A DNA stretch of 64,000 nt from Salimicrobium halophilum (GCF_900100295.1 NZ_FNEV01000008.1:62001-126000); one strand, 5' to 3'. Counted from the first letter of the stretch, positions 9,351-21,211 are shown. The notes: generated by a model from the sequence alone, not told the origin. Program-made: numbers and translations.

Positions 9351-9437
9351 CTCCATGTATAAAGGAATTTCAGCGTTTTTCCCGCGTGGAATAGTGGAAT
9401 AATCTATAGCGGGGACACAAAAGGAGGTTGCCTGAAG

Positions 9438-10619
9438 ATGAACAAACAAACAATCAGTGATGTACAGGTAGAAGGAAAGACGGTTTTTTGTCGTGTCGAC
9501 TTCAACGTACCGATGAAAGACGGGGAAGTGACCGATGATACGAGAATCAAAGCTGCACTTCCGACCATCCAGCACTTGACCGGCAATGGCGCGAAAGTCA
9601 TTCTGGCAAGTCATCTCGGTCGTCCGAAAGGCGAAGCGCATGACGAACTTCGTCTAGATCCGGTAGCGAAACGTCTGAGTGATCTGCTGGGAGCGGATGT
9701 ACTTAAATCCGACGAAGTGTACGGAAAAGAAGTGACGAAAGCTGTATCCGAGCTTGAGAATGGAAACGTTCTGCTTCTTGAGAACGTGCGTTTTGAAGCG
9801 GGTGAAGAGAAGAATGATGCGGAACTCGCAAAAGCTTTCGCTGACATGGCTGATCTCTACGTGAACGATGCTTTCGGCGCTGCTCACCGTGCTCACGCAT
9901 CCACTGCCGGTGTAGCTGAATATATTCCGGCTGTTGCAGGATTTCTCATGCAGAAGGAACTCGACGTACTCGGAAAAGCTCTATCTGATCCGGAGCGTCC
10001 ATTCACAGCAATTATCGGCGGTGCCAAAGTGAAAGATAAAATCGGCGTTATCGATCACCTGCTCGATAAAGTGGATAACCTGATCATCGGAGGCGGCCTT
10101 GCTTATACGTTCGTAAAAGCTCAAGGGTATGAAATCGGAAAATCCCTTCTCGAAGAAGATAAAATCGATCTTGCGAAACAATACATGCAAAAAGCGAAAG
10201 ATAACAACGTGAATTTCATCATGCCGGAAGATGTCATCGTTGCGGATGATTTCGGAGAAGATGCCAACACGAAAGAAGTAAGCATCGAAGAAATCCCGGC
10301 TGACTGGGAAGCGCTTGATATCGGACCGAAGACACGCGAGAAGTACGCGGAGATCGTCAAAGATTCGAAGCTTATCATCTGGAACGGACCGATGGGAGTA
10401 TTCGAACTTGAAACATTCGCGAATGGTACCAAAGCAGTGGCGAAAGCTCTTGCTGAAACAGAAGGCTACTCCGTCATCGGTGGTGGAGACTCTGCAGCAG
10501 CAGTAGAGAAATTCGGTTATGCTTCAGATATGGACCATGTGTCTACAGGCGGAGGAGCTTCCTTGGAGTTCATGGAAGGGAAAGAACTTCCTGGCGTAGC
10601 AGTATTGAACGACAAATAA
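9438..10619 (+). CDS. pgk: Phosphoglycerate kinase
   Basis: Monomeric two-domain kinase, 393 residues, converting 1,3-bisphosphoglycerate and ADP to 3-phosphoglycerate and ATP. The signature [11 protein letters not shown] is near residue 20, with nucleotide-domain motifs GGAKVKDKI and [13 protein letters not shown]. Shine-Dalgarno AAGGAGG precedes the ATG; tpiA follows after 18 bp. Confidence 0.98.
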   Translation: MNKQTISDVQVEGKTVFCRVDFNVPMKDGEVTDDTRIKAALPTIQHLTGNGAKVILASHLGRPKGEAHDELRLDPVAKRLSDLLGADVLKSDEVYGKEVTKAVSELENGNVLLLENVRFEAGEEKNDAELAKAFADMADLYVNDAFGAAHRAHASTAGVAEYIPAVAGFLMQKELDVLGKALSDPERPFTAIIGGAKVKDKIGVIDHLLDKVDNLIIGGGLAYTFVKAQGYEIGKSLLEEDKIDLAKQYMQKAKDNNVNFIMPEDVIVADDFGEDANTKEVSIEEIPADWEALDIGPKTREKYAEIVKDSKLIIWNGPMGVFELETFANGTKAVAKALAETEGYSVIGGGDSAAAVEKFGYASDMDHVSTGGGASLEFMEGKELPGVAVLNDK

Positions 10620-10637
10620 TAAAAGAGGTGAAGATCT

Positions 10638-11399
10638 ATGCGTAAACAAGTGATTGCAGGTAACTGGAAGATGAATAAGACGCACACAGAAGCAGAATCT
10701 TTCATTAATGAAGTGAAAGGCAACGTCCCTGCCAAAGGGGAAGTGGAATCAGTCGTATGTGCTCCGTTTCCTTTTCTTCAGAAACTTGTAGAAGAGACGA
10801 AGGACTCTGATGTGGAAATCGGTGCACAGAACATGTACTTCGAAGAAAAAGGCGCATTCACCGGCGAAGTTAGCCCGGTTATGCTGAAAGAACTTGGCGT
10901 AACGTACGTCGTTCTCGGTCACTCCGAGCGTCGTGATGTTTTCGGGGAAACAGACGAAATCGTCAACAAAAAGACGCACGCAGCATTCGATCACGGCCTT
11001 ACACCGATCGTATGTGTAGGAGAATCTCTTGAACAGCGCGAAGCGAATGAAACGATGGATCATGTAGAAGCTCAAATTACAAAAGCGGTTGAAGGTTTGA
11101 CAGACGAACAGGTGAAGAATCTTATCATCGCTTACGAACCGATTTGGGCAATCGGCACAGGTCGTACTGCATCTTCTGAGCAGGCGAATGAAGTGTGTAC
11201 ACACATCCGTAAAGTCGTAGGAAAGCTTTCAGGAACAGAAGCGGCAGAAGCTGTACGTATCCAGTACGGGGGAAGTGTGAAGCCGGCTAACGTAGACGAG
11301 CTTCTATCCCAGTCTGATATCGATGGAGCGCTTGTCGGCGGAGCTAGTCTTGAAGCAGATTCATTCCTTAAACTTGTGGAGGCAGGCAAACATGAGTAA
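10638..11399 (+). CDS. tpiA: Triosephosphate isomerase
   Basis: TIM-barrel isomerase, 253 residues, interconverting DHAP and glyceraldehyde-3-phosphate. N-terminal AGNWKMN, catalytic His95 (LGHSERR) and catalytic Glu167 ([11 protein letters not shown]). Its last 8 bases overlap the start of gpmI, indicating translational coupling. Confidence 0.98.
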   Translation: MRKQVIAGNWKMNKTHTEAESFINEVKGNVPAKGEVESVVCAPFPFLQKLVEETKDSDVEIGAQNMYFEEKGAFTGEVSPVMLKELGVTYVVLGHSERRDVFGETDEIVNKKTHAAFDHGLTPIVCVGESLEQREANETMDHVEAQITKAVEGLTDEQVKNLIIAYEPIWAIGTGRTASSEQANEVCTHIRKVVGKLSGTEAAEAVRIQYGGSVKPANVDELLSQSDIDGALVGGASLEADSFLKLVEAGKHE

Positions 11400-12930
11400 G
11401 CAACCACTGGGCGCTTTGATCATTCTCGATGGCTACGCTCTCAGAGACGAAGACTACGGGAATGCCGTCAAAGCCGCAAATACACCGAATTTCGACCGTT
11501 ACTGGAACCAGTTCCCTCATTCTCAACTGACTGCTTGCGGAGAAGCTGTCGGGCTCCCTGAAGGACAAATGGGGAATTCCGAAGTTGGGCACTTGAATAT
11601 CGGTGCAGGTCGTGTCGTGTATCAAAGTCTTACGCGTATCAACCTGGCGATCCGTAACGGAGAATTCTTCGAAAATGAAACGCTTCTTGGAGCTGTACGT
11701 CATGCGAAGGATAACAACAAGGCGCTTCACGTCTTTGGGCTGTTGTCCGACGGTGGCATCCACAGCCATAGCAATCACGTCCTTGCTATTATGGAGCTTG
11801 CGAAGAAAGAAGGTCTTGAAGATGTGTACCTGCATGCATTCCTTGATGGACGCGATGTAGGGCCACAATCAGCTAAGACGTATATCGAACAAGCTCAAGA
11901 TAAGCTGGAGGAGATCGGTGTCGGTAAAATCGCTACCGTTTCCGGCCGTTACTATGCGATGGACCGGGATAAACGCTGGGACCGTGTAAAGAAAGCGTAT
12001 GACGCTATAGCCCATGGGGAAGGTCACACAGCGACCGATGCTCTTGAAGCCATAGATCGCTCGTATGAGGAAGATGTCCACGACGAATTCGTAGAACCGG
12101 TAGTTCTTACAGATGAGGATGGTCAACCGGTAGCGAAGGTAGAGTCGGAAGATGCGATCGTTTACGCGAACTTCCGTCCAGACCGCGCGATCCAGCTTTC
12201 CCAGACGTTCGCCAATGATGACTTCGATGAGTTCGACCGCGGAGACGCGCCGAAAAACATCTATTTTGTATCCATGACGGTCTATAGTGACACCGTAGAT
12301 ACAGATAAGATCATTTTTCCACCGAACGAATTGAAGAACACAATCGGTGAGGTTCTCGAGAAGAATGAACTGACTCAACTCCGTATTGCGGAAACAGAGA
12401 AGTTCCCGCACGTCACGTTCTTCATGAGCGGTGGACGTGAGGATGAATTCGAAGGAGAAGACCGTATTCTCATCAATTCTCCGGATGTTGCAACTTATGA
12501 TTTGAAACCTGAAATGAGTGCTTATGAAGTGACGGACGCGTTACTCAAGGACCTTGATGAAGACAATCACAATGCAATCATCCTGAACTTCGCCAACCCG
12601 GACATGGTCGGACATTCCGGTAAAATGGAGCCGACGATCAAAGCGATTGAAGCTGTTGATGAGTGTCTTGGTAAAATCGTGGATAAAATCATCGATAAAG
12701 GCGGTTCTGCGATCATTACGGCCGATCACGGTAACTCGGACGAAGTGACGACGACAGAAGGTGACCCTATGACAGCTCATACGACGAACCCTGTACCGGT
12801 CATCGTCACGAAAGAAGGAGCAGAGCTTAAGAACGACGGTGTTCTCGGAGACCTCGCTCCTACATTGCTCGATCTTCTGGGTGTAGAAAAACCGGAAGAA
12901 ATGACCGGCACATCCATCATCAAAAAATAA
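11392..12930 (+). CDS. gpmI: 2,3-bisphosphoglycerate-independent phosphoglycerate mutase
   Basis: Mn-dependent iPGM of the alkaline phosphatase superfamily, 512 residues. ILDGYALR near the N-terminus, active-site Ser63 in [15 protein letters not shown], and the C-terminal metal site ADHGNSDEV. The frame is open upstream into tpiA, but ATG 11392 has the Shine-Dalgarno GGAGG inside tpiA and gives the family-typical length. Confidence 0.97.
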   Translation: MSKQPLGALIILDGYALRDEDYGNAVKAANTPNFDRYWNQFPHSQLTACGEAVGLPEGQMGNSEVGHLNIGAGRVVYQSLTRINLAIRNGEFFENETLLGAVRHAKDNNKALHVFGLLSDGGIHSHSNHVLAIMELAKKEGLEDVYLHAFLDGRDVGPQSAKTYIEQAQDKLEEIGVGKIATVSGRYYAMDRDKRWDRVKKAYDAIAHGEGHTATDALEAIDRSYEEDVHDEFVEPVVLTDEDGQPVAKVESEDAIVYANFRPDRAIQLSQTFANDDFDEFDRGDAPKNIYFVSMTVYSDTVDTDKIIFPPNELKNTIGEVLEKNELTQLRIAETEKFPHVTFFMSGGREDEFEGEDRILINSPDVATYDLKPEMSAYEVTDALLKDLDEDNHNAIILNFANPDMVGHSGKMEPTIKAIEAVDECLGKIVDKIIDKGGSAIITADHGNSDEVTTTEGDPMTAHTTNPVPVIVTKEGAELKNDGVLGDLAPTLLDLLGVEKPEEMTGTSIIKK

Positions 12931-14247
<1,317 letters not shown>

Positions 14248-14257
14248 GATCATTTAC

Positions 14258-14290
14258 AAAAGTCCCGGTGTGAAACTGGGACTTTTTCTT
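14258..14290 (+). terminator. Terminator of the glycolytic operon
   Basis: AAAAGTCCC/GGGACTTTTT outer stem, with an extended inner stem and a T-rich tail. Confidence 0.85.
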
Positions 14291-14342
14291 TTTTTATCTC
14301 CATAGTATGATAGGAGAGGGACACCATCGAAGGAGAAAAACA

Positions 14343-14939
14343 ATGAAAAGATTTATTCAGTTCATTTTTGTGATTTCCGTACTATTCGCTGCCCTCAGTG
14401 CCTACCAGGTTTGGACATATGGGGTGGAAGGGGAGGAGAAAGCGGACGCCGCAATCGTTCTCGGCGCGGCGCAGTGGAACGGAAGCCCGAGTCCAGTCTT
14501 TCATGGAAGGATCAAAGAAGCGATTGACCTTTATCAAAAAGGACATGTGGAATATTTGATCTTCACAGGAGGAAAAAGCGGGGAAGCAGCTTTCTCAGAA
14601 GCGGAAGTAGGGAAACAGACAGCAATAGAGGCCGGGGTTCCGGAAGAAAACATATTGGTGGAGGAAACCTCTCTCGTCACGAAAGAAAATCTTCAAGAGG
14701 CGAAGAAGTTGTCAGACGAACATTCGATTAATACGTACTATCTCGTCAGTGATCAATATCACCTGAAGCGAGCCGTTACCATGGCGGAGGATATAGGAAT
14801 GAATGCGGAAGGCGTAGCAACCGATTATTCTGCCTATGAGACCATGGAGACGAAATTTCCGTTCTTCTTTAAAGAATGGGTCTATTACATGGGTTATGAG
14901 GTCGGTCACGCCTTCGACCGCCTCGGCTCTTTGATCTAG
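14343..14939 (+). CDS. YdcF/SanA-family (DUF218) membrane-anchored protein
   Basis: 198 residues: a single N-terminal membrane segment (about 4-24) and a DUF218 domain with the motifs ADAAIVLGAA, FTGGKSGE and VSDQYHLKRA. Relatives (SanA, ElyC, YdcF) act at the cell envelope; biochemical activity is poorly defined, so no substrate is proposed. Start ATG 14343 follows GAAGGAGA; an in-frame ATG at 14307 has no ribosome site. Single-gene unit bounded by terminators. Confidence 0.85.
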   Translation: MKRFIQFIFVISVLFAALSAYQVWTYGVEGEEKADAAIVLGAAQWNGSPSPVFHGRIKEAIDLYQKGHVEYLIFTGGKSGEAAFSEAEVGKQTAIEAGVPEENILVEETSLVTKENLQEAKKLSDEHSINTYYLVSDQYHLKRAVTMAEDIGMNAEGVATDYSAYETMETKFPFFFKEWVYYMGYEVGHAFDRLGSLI

Positions 14940-14941
14940 TG

Positions 14942-14976
14942 TAAAGGGGTACCCGATTGTGGGTGTCCCTTTTTTA
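14942..14976 (+). terminator. Terminator after the YdcF-family gene
   Basis: AAGGGGTACCC/GGGTGTCCCTT, 11 pairs including two wobbles, 6-nt loop, six T. Confidence 0.88.
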
Positions 14977-15178
14977 GGTGGTGTGTGACCAGAGGGTTCC
15001 ATTGCTTGTCTAAGGTATGAGGTGAAATATTCTGGTGATAAGCGGAAATCGTCTGATATCCCTGGGATTCAAACATTATTCTGAAACCTGATGTGAAAAT
15101 CACCTCATAAGACTTTTTATGCGACAATTTACTTCCTAAGCGATGGAGGAACGTCTTATATCCCCTTACTGACCACAC
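14977..15178. other. Intergenic stretch without a supported gene
   Basis: About 200 bp. Open frames exist on the minus strand but lack a ribosome site and resemble nothing I know. The two ends carry loosely related GTGTG-TGACCA and TGACCACACA sequences in opposite orientation, too imperfect to call an element. Confidence 0.4.
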
Positions 15179-15212
15179 AAAAAAGCTGAGCCAACGCGGG
15201 CTCAGCTTTTTT
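15179..15212 (-). terminator. Terminator of the tiny membrane-protein gene
   Basis: Perfect 14-bp stem AAAAAAGCTGAGCC/GGCTCAGCTTTTTT with a 6-nt loop; U-tracts form on both strands, and it overlaps the stop codon of the minus-strand gene. Confidence 0.9.
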
Positions 15213-15357
15213 CGTTCGATGATTCCTCTTCTTCATCCTCAGGGTGCGGATCAACGGTATGCTTATAAGCGTATCCTTTGGAAATCGCTGTACCAAAGGC
15301 AGCAGCTATACCGATGATGATCGCTACCGATATCAGCATCACAATCGTGAAAGTCAT
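15202..15357 (-). CDS. ytzI: Tiny membrane protein, YtzI-like (51 residues)
   Basis: Reads MTFTIVMLISVAIIIGIAAA then a short basic-aromatic stretch (SKGYAYKHTVDPHP) and a very acidic tail. One N-terminal transmembrane helix (about residues 3-23). The layout and the KGYAYKHTVD segment match my recollection of the small YtzI proteins of Bacillaceae; function unknown. The ribosome site GGGGGAG is well placed and a strong terminator overlaps the stop, so this is a real gene although very short. It sits just downstream of ptsI on the same strand. Confidence 0.72.
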   Translation of the reverse strand: MTFTIVMLISVAIIIGIAAAFGTAISKGYAYKHTVDPHPEDEEEESSNEKS

Positions 15358-15414
15358 GCGAGCTCCCCCTTCTCAGGAAGTGTCTTGTTCATAGAGTGAC
15401 ACATCCGGGAGAAC

Positions 15415-17133
15415 TTATGCAAGACCTGCTTTTTCTTTGACGAAAGCTACTACTTCATCAGCTGTGCCCATGGACAGGAGTTCATCTTTGTACCCCTTCA
15501 TTTCTTCCTGGGATAATCCGAGAAGTTGCGTTCTGGCAGGCAGGATAGAAGTTGCACTCATACTGAACTCATCAAGTCCGAGACTCAGCAGGATAGGGAT
15601 GGCGATTTCGTCTCCGGCCATTTCTCCGCACATACCGGCCCATTTCCCTTCCGCGTGAGCAGCGTCGATGACGTTGCTTACGAGGTTGAGGATGGCAGGG
15701 TTGTATGGCTGGTAAAGGTAAGAAACGCGCTCATTCATACGATCGGCAGCCATCGTGTATTGGATGAGATCATTGGTTCCGATACTGAAGAAATCCACTT
15801 CTTTGGCAAACTGACGAGCGATTACTGCAGTTGCAGGGATTTCTACCATCATACCGACTTCAAAGTTCTCCGCTACATCGACACCTTCACTCTTGAGGTT
15901 GTCTTTCTCTTCCATCAGAATCGCTTTCGCCTGACGGAATTCGTCAAGAGTAGCAATCATCGGGAACATGATTTTCAGGTTTCCGTATACACCTGCGCGC
16001 AGGAGAGCGCGAAGCTGCGTACGGAAAATATCGTCACGTTCGAGGCACAGACGGATCGCGCGGTAACCAAGGAACGGGTTCATCTCATCAGGAAGATCGA
16101 GATAATCAAGCTCTTTGTCTCCGCCGATATCAAGTGTCCGGACGACCACAGGCTTATCACCCATCTGTTTCAATACAGAGCTGTAGGCATCGAACTGCTC
16201 TTCTTCTGTCGGCAGCTGGTTTTTACCCATATAAAGGAACTCCGTACGGTAAAGGCCGATACCTTCTCCGCCGTTGTCGAGTACACCATCTACGTCTTCA
16301 GGAGTACCGATGTTTGCGGCGAGCTCGACGTGATGTCCGTCCTCTGTGACCGTAGCCTCATCTTTGAGCTTGGCCCATTCTTTCTTTTTCTCTTCGAATT
16401 GAGCCTGCTTTTCTTTGTAGGAGGCGATCTGTTCGTCACTCGGATCGATGATGACATCTCCATCGAGTCCGTCCACAATGATCATGACGTCTTTATCGGC
16501 TTTCTTCGTGATATCCTTCGTTCCGACGACTGCCGGAATTTCCAGAGATCTCGCCATGATGGCAGAGTGGGACGTACGTCCACCGATGTCCGTCGTGAAA
16601 CCTTGGACGAATTCTTTGTTGAGCTGTGCTGTATCGGAAGGAGTAAGATCCTCTGCGACGATGACTACCTGCTCATTGATCAGGGCAGGGTCCGGGAATT
16701 CCGCTTCCAATAAGTGGGCCAAGACGCGTTTCGTTACGTCCTGGATATCCGCCGCACGCTCTTTCATATATTCGTTGTCCATGTTCTTGAACATATCAAT
16801 GAACATGTTAGCTGTCTCATCAAGGGCAGCTTCCGCATTCACGTTCTCTGATTTGATTTTATCTTCCATCGGCTGAATCAGTTCAGGGTCACTTAGAACG
16901 AGCAGATGAGCAGAGAAGATCTCCGCATGTTCATCTCCGAGAGAGTTTCTCGTATGCTCTTTGATCTTTTCCAGTTCTGATTTGGAGATCTCAAGGGCAT
17001 CGTGAAGGCGCTTGATTTCTCTATCAGGTTCTTCGATGGAATTCTTGGTGTAAGAAAGATCAGGAGCTTCCAGGCGGTATGCTTTGGCAATAGCAATCCC
17101 GCTGGAAGCTGCAATTCCTTGCAAGTGTGTCAT
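15415..17133 (-). CDS. ptsI: PTS enzyme I
   Basis: Phosphoenolpyruvate-protein phosphotransferase, 572 residues, cytosolic. It takes phosphate from PEP on His189 ([12 protein letters not shown]) and passes it to HPr. The C-terminal PEP-binding barrel has the signatures [12 protein letters not shown] and [16 protein letters not shown] 17133 is chosen: it has GGGGGAG at the end of ptsH, only 4 bp away, while the frame opens further upstream inside ptsH without support. It is the last gene of fruR-fruK-fruA-ptsH-ptsI. Confidence 0.97.
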   Translation of the reverse strand: MTHLQGIAASSGIAIAKAYRLEAPDLSYTKNSIEEPDREIKRLHDALEISKSELEKIKEHTRNSLGDEHAEIFSAHLLVLSDPELIQPMEDKIKSENVNAEAALDETANMFIDMFKNMDNEYMKERAADIQDVTKRVLAHLLEAEFPDPALINEQVVIVAEDLTPSDTAQLNKEFVQGFTTDIGGRTSHSAIMARSLEIPAVVGTKDITKKADKDVMIIVDGLDGDVIIDPSDEQIASYKEKQAQFEEKKKEWAKLKDEATVTEDGHHVELAANIGTPEDVDGVLDNGGEGIGLYRTEFLYMGKNQLPTEEEQFDAYSSVLKQMGDKPVVVRTLDIGGDKELDYLDLPDEMNPFLGYRAIRLCLERDDIFRTQLRALLRAGVYGNLKIMFPMIATLDEFRQAKAILMEEKDNLKSEGVDVAENFEVGMMVEIPATAVIARQFAKEVDFFSIGTNDLIQYTMAADRMNERVSYLYQPYNPAILNLVSNVIDAAHAEGKWAGMCGEMAGDEIAIPILLSLGLDEFSMSATSILPARTQLLGLSQEEMKGYKDELLSMGTADEVVAFVKEKAGLA

Positions 17134-17137
17134 GCGA

Positions 17138-17404
17138 TTACTCCCCCAAGCCTTCGTTCTGCATAGTCTGAGCAAGATGGTCGATCGCTTCCTGCTCGTC
17201 ATCACCTTCAGCGGAAATTTTCACTTCCGCTCCGGCAGGGATGCCGAGGCTCATGATTCCCATGATGGACTTAAGGTTTACGGATTTTTCTTTATAGTGC
17301 AGGTTGATGTCAGATTCGTATTTCCCTGCGTTTTGTACAAGTACGGTCGCTGGACGGGCGTGAACGCCGTCAGCTGATGTGATTTTGAATGTCTTTTCTA
17401 CCAT
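17138..17404 (-). CDS. ptsH: Phosphocarrier protein HPr
   Basis: 88 residues. Catalytic His15 in GVHARPATV and regulatory Ser46 in NLKSIMGIM, both at the canonical positions, so this is true HPr in contrast to Crh at 5006. Phospho-His15 feeds sugar permeases; phospho-Ser46 acts with CcpA. Preceded by GAGGAGGAAAT. Here it lies 52 bp after fruA instead of beside ptsG. Confidence 0.97.
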   Translation of the reverse strand: MVEKTFKITSADGVHARPATVLVQNAGKYESDINLHYKEKSVNLKSIMGIMSLGIPAGAEVKISAEGDDEQEAIDHLAQTMQNEGLGE

Positions 17405-17456
17405 AATAATTTCCTCCTCAAAAGTGTAGATATATACTTTTCCTAACTACACTATT

Positions 17457-19340
17457 TTAAGCCTTTGTGAGGTCTTTTTTCAAGAATCCGAGCATAATTG
17501 CTGAAATTATCGATCCTACGACGATGGCGACGATGTAAAGTAGGGCACCCGTGAAGCCACCTTCAACGAGACCGATGACGAAAATACCGCCATGCGGAGC
17601 TGTGAGACCGATACCGAACAGCATCGTGAGAGCACCTGCGAGTGCAGATCCGGTGATCACCGAAGGTATTACTCGTGCCGGGTCGGCGGCAGCGAATGGA
17701 ATAGCACCTTCCGTGATGAAACAGGCACCAAGCGCGTAAGCTGTCTTGCCGGCTTCACGTTCTTCTTTCGTGAATTTATTTTTGAAAATGGTACTTGCAA
17801 GCGCAAGGCTTAGTGGAGGAACCATACCTCCGGCCATAGCTGCTGCGATGATCGAATAGTTACCGGCATCAAGCGTTGCGAGTCCGAATGTGTAGGCTGC
17901 TTTGTTGACTGGACCACCCATATCGACAGCCATCATACCGCCGATGATTATACCGAGAATGGCTACGTTTGCACCGCTCAATCCTTCCAACCAGCTCAGA
18001 AGACCTGTGTACACACTTGTGAGCGGTGGATTGATGACAAGCATAATGATTCCTGTACCGAAAATGGCTAGTACCGGATAGAAGAGTACGGTTTTCAATC
18101 CATCAAGCCATGCCGGTAAACTTTCGAGCGCTTTCTTCACACCAAGCGTCAAATAACCGGCGAGGAAACCTGCGATCAAGCCACCGAGGAAACCTGAACC
18201 GCCGTCTGAAGCACCGGAAGAAACGGCAATATAACCACCTACCATACCAGGAGCGAAGCCGGGACGATCCGCGATACTCGAAGCGATGAAACCGGCAAGG
18301 ACAGGTACCAGGAAGAAGAACGCGTTTCCGCCGATAGTCGACAACATTTCTGCGAATGGATTGTACTGATCACTGTCTGGGTTAGCTGCATTGATTCCGA
18401 AGAAGAAAGAGAAAGCGATCAGAATTCCGCCTCCGACGACGAAAGGGAGCATGTTCGAAACACCGTTCATCAAGTGTTTATAGATGCCGGAGCGTCCTTT
18501 CGAATCTTCTGCCGCATCTTTCTTTCCATCGGCATGATAGACGGGAGCGTCCTGGTCCAAAGCGCGATCGAGCAATTTATCCGGTTCGTGGATCGCTTTG
18601 GCTACAGGCACTTCGATGACGTGTTTCCCGTCAAAACCGCTCATGTCCACTTTCGTATCTGCTGCCACGATGATTGCATCGGCACGGCTGATATCGTCAG
18701 CAGTCAGTTTGTTCTTGACGCCGCTTGAACCATTGGTCTGGACTTTGATCGGGATGTTTCTCTGTTTTGCTGTATCTTTCAGTTTATCCGCTGCCATATA
18801 CGTATGTGCGATACCGGTAGGGCAGGCAGTGACGGCGAGGATAAGCTGGTCGGATTCTTCCGGCGTTTCCTCTTCGCCGTCCTCTTCTGCTTCTTTAGCG
18901 TTGATGATTTCCATGACTTCTTCTTCGGAAGTTGCGTTTTCCAACTGTTTGCGGAATTCGGTATCCATTAAAAAGGAAGAAAGTCGGGACAATGTCTCCA
19001 GGTGCGTATTATCAGCACCGTCTGTCGCTGCAATCATGAAGAAGAGGTGAGCCGGCTGGTTATCAAGCGATTCGTAGTCGATTCCTTCTTTGGAACGACC
19101 GAATGCGATAGCGGGCTCTTTGACAGCGGCTGATTTTGCGTGGGGGATGGCAATCCCATCTCCTACACCTGTCGTACTCTGTTCTTCACGCGTCTGGATA
19201 GCCTGACGGAACTCATCACGATCGTTCAATCGACCGGCATTATGGAGTTTGTCAGCCAGCTGATCCAGACTCTGAGATTTGGAAGATGCGTTCATGTCGA
19301 GAAGCATCGTGTCTTTTTTAAGCAAATCTGTAATTTTCAT
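17457..19340 (-). CDS. fruA: Fructose PTS permease, EIIABC
   Basis: 627 residues with domains in the order IIA (about 1-150, phosphorylated His67 in GIAIPHAKS), IIB (about 165-265, phosphocysteine Cys173 in TACPTGIAHT) and IIC (about 290-625, many membrane segments). It imports fructose as fructose-1-phosphate. A very acidic linker joins IIA and IIB. Its ATG shares one base with the fruK stop. An imperfect hairpin in the 52 bp before ptsH could tune read-through. Confidence 0.96.
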   Translation of the reverse strand: MKITDLLKKDTMLLDMNASSKSQSLDQLADKLHNAGRLNDRDEFRQAIQTREEQSTTGVGDGIAIPHAKSAAVKEPAIAFGRSKEGIDYESLDNQPAHLFFMIAATDGADNTHLETLSRLSSFLMDTEFRKQLENATSEEEVMEIINAKEAEEDGEEETPEESDQLILAVTACPTGIAHTYMAADKLKDTAKQRNIPIKVQTNGSSGVKNKLTADDISRADAIIVAADTKVDMSGFDGKHVIEVPVAKAIHEPDKLLDRALDQDAPVYHADGKKDAAEDSKGRSGIYKHLMNGVSNMLPFVVGGGILIAFSFFFGINAANPDSDQYNPFAEMLSTIGGNAFFFLVPVLAGFIASSIADRPGFAPGMVGGYIAVSSGASDGGSGFLGGLIAGFLAGYLTLGVKKALESLPAWLDGLKTVLFYPVLAIFGTGIIMLVINPPLTSVYTGLLSWLEGLSGANVAILGIIIGGMMAVDMGGPVNKAAYTFGLATLDAGNYSIIAAAMAGGMVPPLSLALASTIFKNKFTKEEREAGKTAYALGACFITEGAIPFAAADPARVIPSVITGSALAGALTMLFGIGLTAPHGGIFVIGLVEGGFTGALLYIVAIVVGSIISAIMLGFLKKDLTKA

Positions 19341-20260
19341 TATTCTTTCCCTCCCTGATGGATGATGATGGATTCATACAGATCGTCTACATCTTTTCGC
19401 TTGCCTAAGTCACTGTCGAAAGCGGTAGCACTGCCACAGGCAACGCTCTTCCGGAAAGCTTCTTCCGGTGAGAGGTGTTGCTCTTTGGCTGCTAGAAACC
19501 CGGCGACCATAGAATCTCCGGCACCGACCGTATTGATGACTTCCCCTTTAGGGGCGTCAGCGAAAAGGGTAGTTTCTTTATCTACATATACTGCACCTTC
19601 GCCTCCGAGAGATACGATGACGTGTTCACACCCTTCCTCCACCAGCTTCCTGGCGTAAAGGGCCGTTTTTTCTTTGGAGTCGATAGGTTCGCCGAATAGA
19701 TCTTCGAGTTCTTTCTGATTGGGTTTGATCAGATACAACGGGTAATCAAGCAACTCCTTGAGTGCCTGCCCTGAAGTGTCCACCGCAAGCGGTATGTTCT
19801 TCTTAATGCATTTCTCGGCGATGGTCCGATAGAAAGAATCAGGCAAGGAGGAAGGAATGCTACCTGCAAGCAACAATCGATCTTCTGAAGTCAGACGATC
19901 CAGCTGCTCCAGCAACCTTCTCTGCAGTAAGTCGTTCAACTCAGGGCCTGGCCCGTTGATCTCAGATTCGACGTCATCTTTCAATTTCACATTGATTCTC
20001 GTCGGCTGATTCGTTTCAATGAAGGATTCCTCTATTCCTTCCGTTTTCAAAGCGCTTCTGATGAATTCTCCTGTAAACCCTCCGATGTATCCGAGAGCCG
20101 TGGAAGGGATGTCGAGCCGGGAGAGGACGCGTGATACGTTGATTCCTTTACCTCCAGGGTAATAATCCGTTTCGGTAGCTCTCGTCAGCCCGCCTGGCTC
20201 AAAGTTCGAGACGTGCATCGTATAATCGATAGATGGATTCAATGTGAGTGTGTAAATCAT
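19340..20260 (-). CDS. fruK: 1-phosphofructokinase
   Basis: PfkB-family kinase, 306 residues, phosphorylating fructose-1-phosphate to fructose-1,6-bisphosphate, which also induces CggR-controlled glycolysis in this window. YTLTLNPSIDY at the N-terminus, GGKGINVSRVL, and the C-terminal active-site motif NTVGAGDSMVAGF. Overlaps fruR by 4 bases (ATGA) and fruA by 1 base. Confidence 0.96.
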   Translation of the reverse strand: MIYTLTLNPSIDYTMHVSNFEPGGLTRATETDYYPGGKGINVSRVLSRLDIPSTALGYIGGFTGEFIRSALKTEGIEESFIETNQPTRINVKLKDDVESEINGPGPELNDLLQRRLLEQLDRLTSEDRLLLAGSIPSSLPDSFYRTIAEKCIKKNIPLAVDTSGQALKELLDYPLYLIKPNQKELEDLFGEPIDSKEKTALYARKLVEEGCEHVIVSLGGEGAVYVDKETTLFADAPKGEVINTVGAGDSMVAGFLAAKEQHLSPEEAFRKSVACGSATAFDSDLGKRKDVDDLYESIIIHQGGKE

Positions 20261-21003
20261 GGGTGTGCCACCTCTATTTCCGTTTTACTTTTTAGTTTTT
20301 CTGCGGTAGGAGTGGATGCATCTGTTATCAGAATGGCATCTTCCGGATCTCCGAATTTGGTGAAGGTGCGAGTGCCGAATTTGGAGTGATCGGCCAAAAT
20401 ATAGCGGCTCAGAGATTGGGCCAATACATTCTTCTTGATGGCTGCTTCTTCAGGATCCGGAGTAGTGAGTCCGTCCTCTTCCGTAATGCCGTTCACGCCT
20501 ACGAAGCAACGATCGAAGCGGTATTGCCTAAGATTCTCCACGGCATTTGCTCCTATGACGGCTCTTGTCCCCGGTTTGACAAACCCTCCTATGAGATAAG
20601 TGGTAATCCCTCGTTCAGCGAGCATCGGCAAATGCTCCGGTCCGTTCGTTACCACTGTAATGGAAGGGTCGAGATGAGGGATCATGAGATTCGTCGTCGA
20701 CCCGGCATCAAGGAAAATCGTTTCTTTTCCTTTGATGAATCGTGCTGCGAAAGAGGCGATGGCTTCCTTCTCGGCGTGGAACTTTTCCGATTTTTCACTC
20801 ATAGTCGCTTCTTCTTTAGTGAGAGTCGCGGCCGAAGCACCACCGTGTACTCTGTTAAGTTTTCCTTTTTTCTCGAGGGTATCCAGATCTCTACGTATGG
20901 TAGATTCGGAGGCATTGGTGTGATCGATGATTTCCTGCAGGCGGATCGTCTGTTTATCCGCCAGCAAAGAAAGGATAAGCTGGTGTCTTTCCGCTGTCAG
21001 CAT
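20257..21003 (-). CDS. fruR: DeoR-family regulator of the fructose operon
   Basis: 248 residues: N-terminal DeoR helix-turn-helix (about 5-55, MLTAERHQLILSLLADK and NASESTIRRDLDTLEKKG) and C-terminal sugar-phosphate sensor domain (FLDAGSTTNLM, GGFVKPGTRAVIG). Probably responds to fructose-1-phosphate. ATG 21003 follows GGAGGG; the upstream in-frame ATGs lack a ribosome site. First gene of the fru-pts operon, hence likely autoregulated. Confidence 0.92.
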   Translation of the reverse strand: MLTAERHQLILSLLADKQTIRLQEIIDHTNASESTIRRDLDTLEKKGKLNRVHGGASAATLTKEEATMSEKSEKFHAEKEAIASFAARFIKGKETIFLDAGSTTNLMIPHLDPSITVVTNGPEHLPMLAERGITTYLIGGFVKPGTRAVIGANAVENLRQYRFDRCFVGVNGITEEDGLTTPDPEEAAIKKNVLAQSLSRYILADHSKFGTRTFTKFGDPEDAILITDASTPTAEKLKSKTEIEVAHP

Positions 21004-21030
21004 ATTGTCCCTCCTTTCGTTTCTGACTTC

Positions 21031-21059
21031 ATAATAAAAGAAGCGCTTACATAAATCAA
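21031..21059 (-). promoter_or_regulatory. fruR promoter with CcpA cre site in the spacer
   Basis: Minus strand: TTGATT (21054-21059), a 17-bp spacer, TATTAT (21031-21036). The spacer carries TGTAAGCGCTTCTT (21038-21051), a near-perfect cre box (one mismatch to TGWAARCGYTWNCW). Binding of CcpA with HPr-Ser46-P would directly block the promoter. Upstream, ACGTTCA occurs twice 12 bp apart (21086-21092, 21098-21104), a possible FruR site. Confidence 0.82.
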
Positions 21060-21138
21060 TCATAATCATTCATAAATTATCAAATACGTTCAAAATAACG
21101 TTCATTTTCCGTCACAAAATGCCGGATGGAATTAAGCC

Positions 21139-21167
21139 TTGTCGCAAATGGGGAAATATGCTATATT
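21139..21167 (+). promoter_or_regulatory. secG promoter
   Basis: TTGTCG (21139-21144), 17-bp spacer, TATATT (21162-21167). Confidence 0.65.
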
Positions 21168-21211
21168 TGTTCTAGTCATGTGTCCGTTTCAGGAGGTGCA
21201 ACGAATAAACA

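Noticed and set aside
14936-15178. 80-codon minus-strand frame between two terminators
   Set aside because: No ribosome site, covers the YdcF-gene terminator, no recognisable motif.
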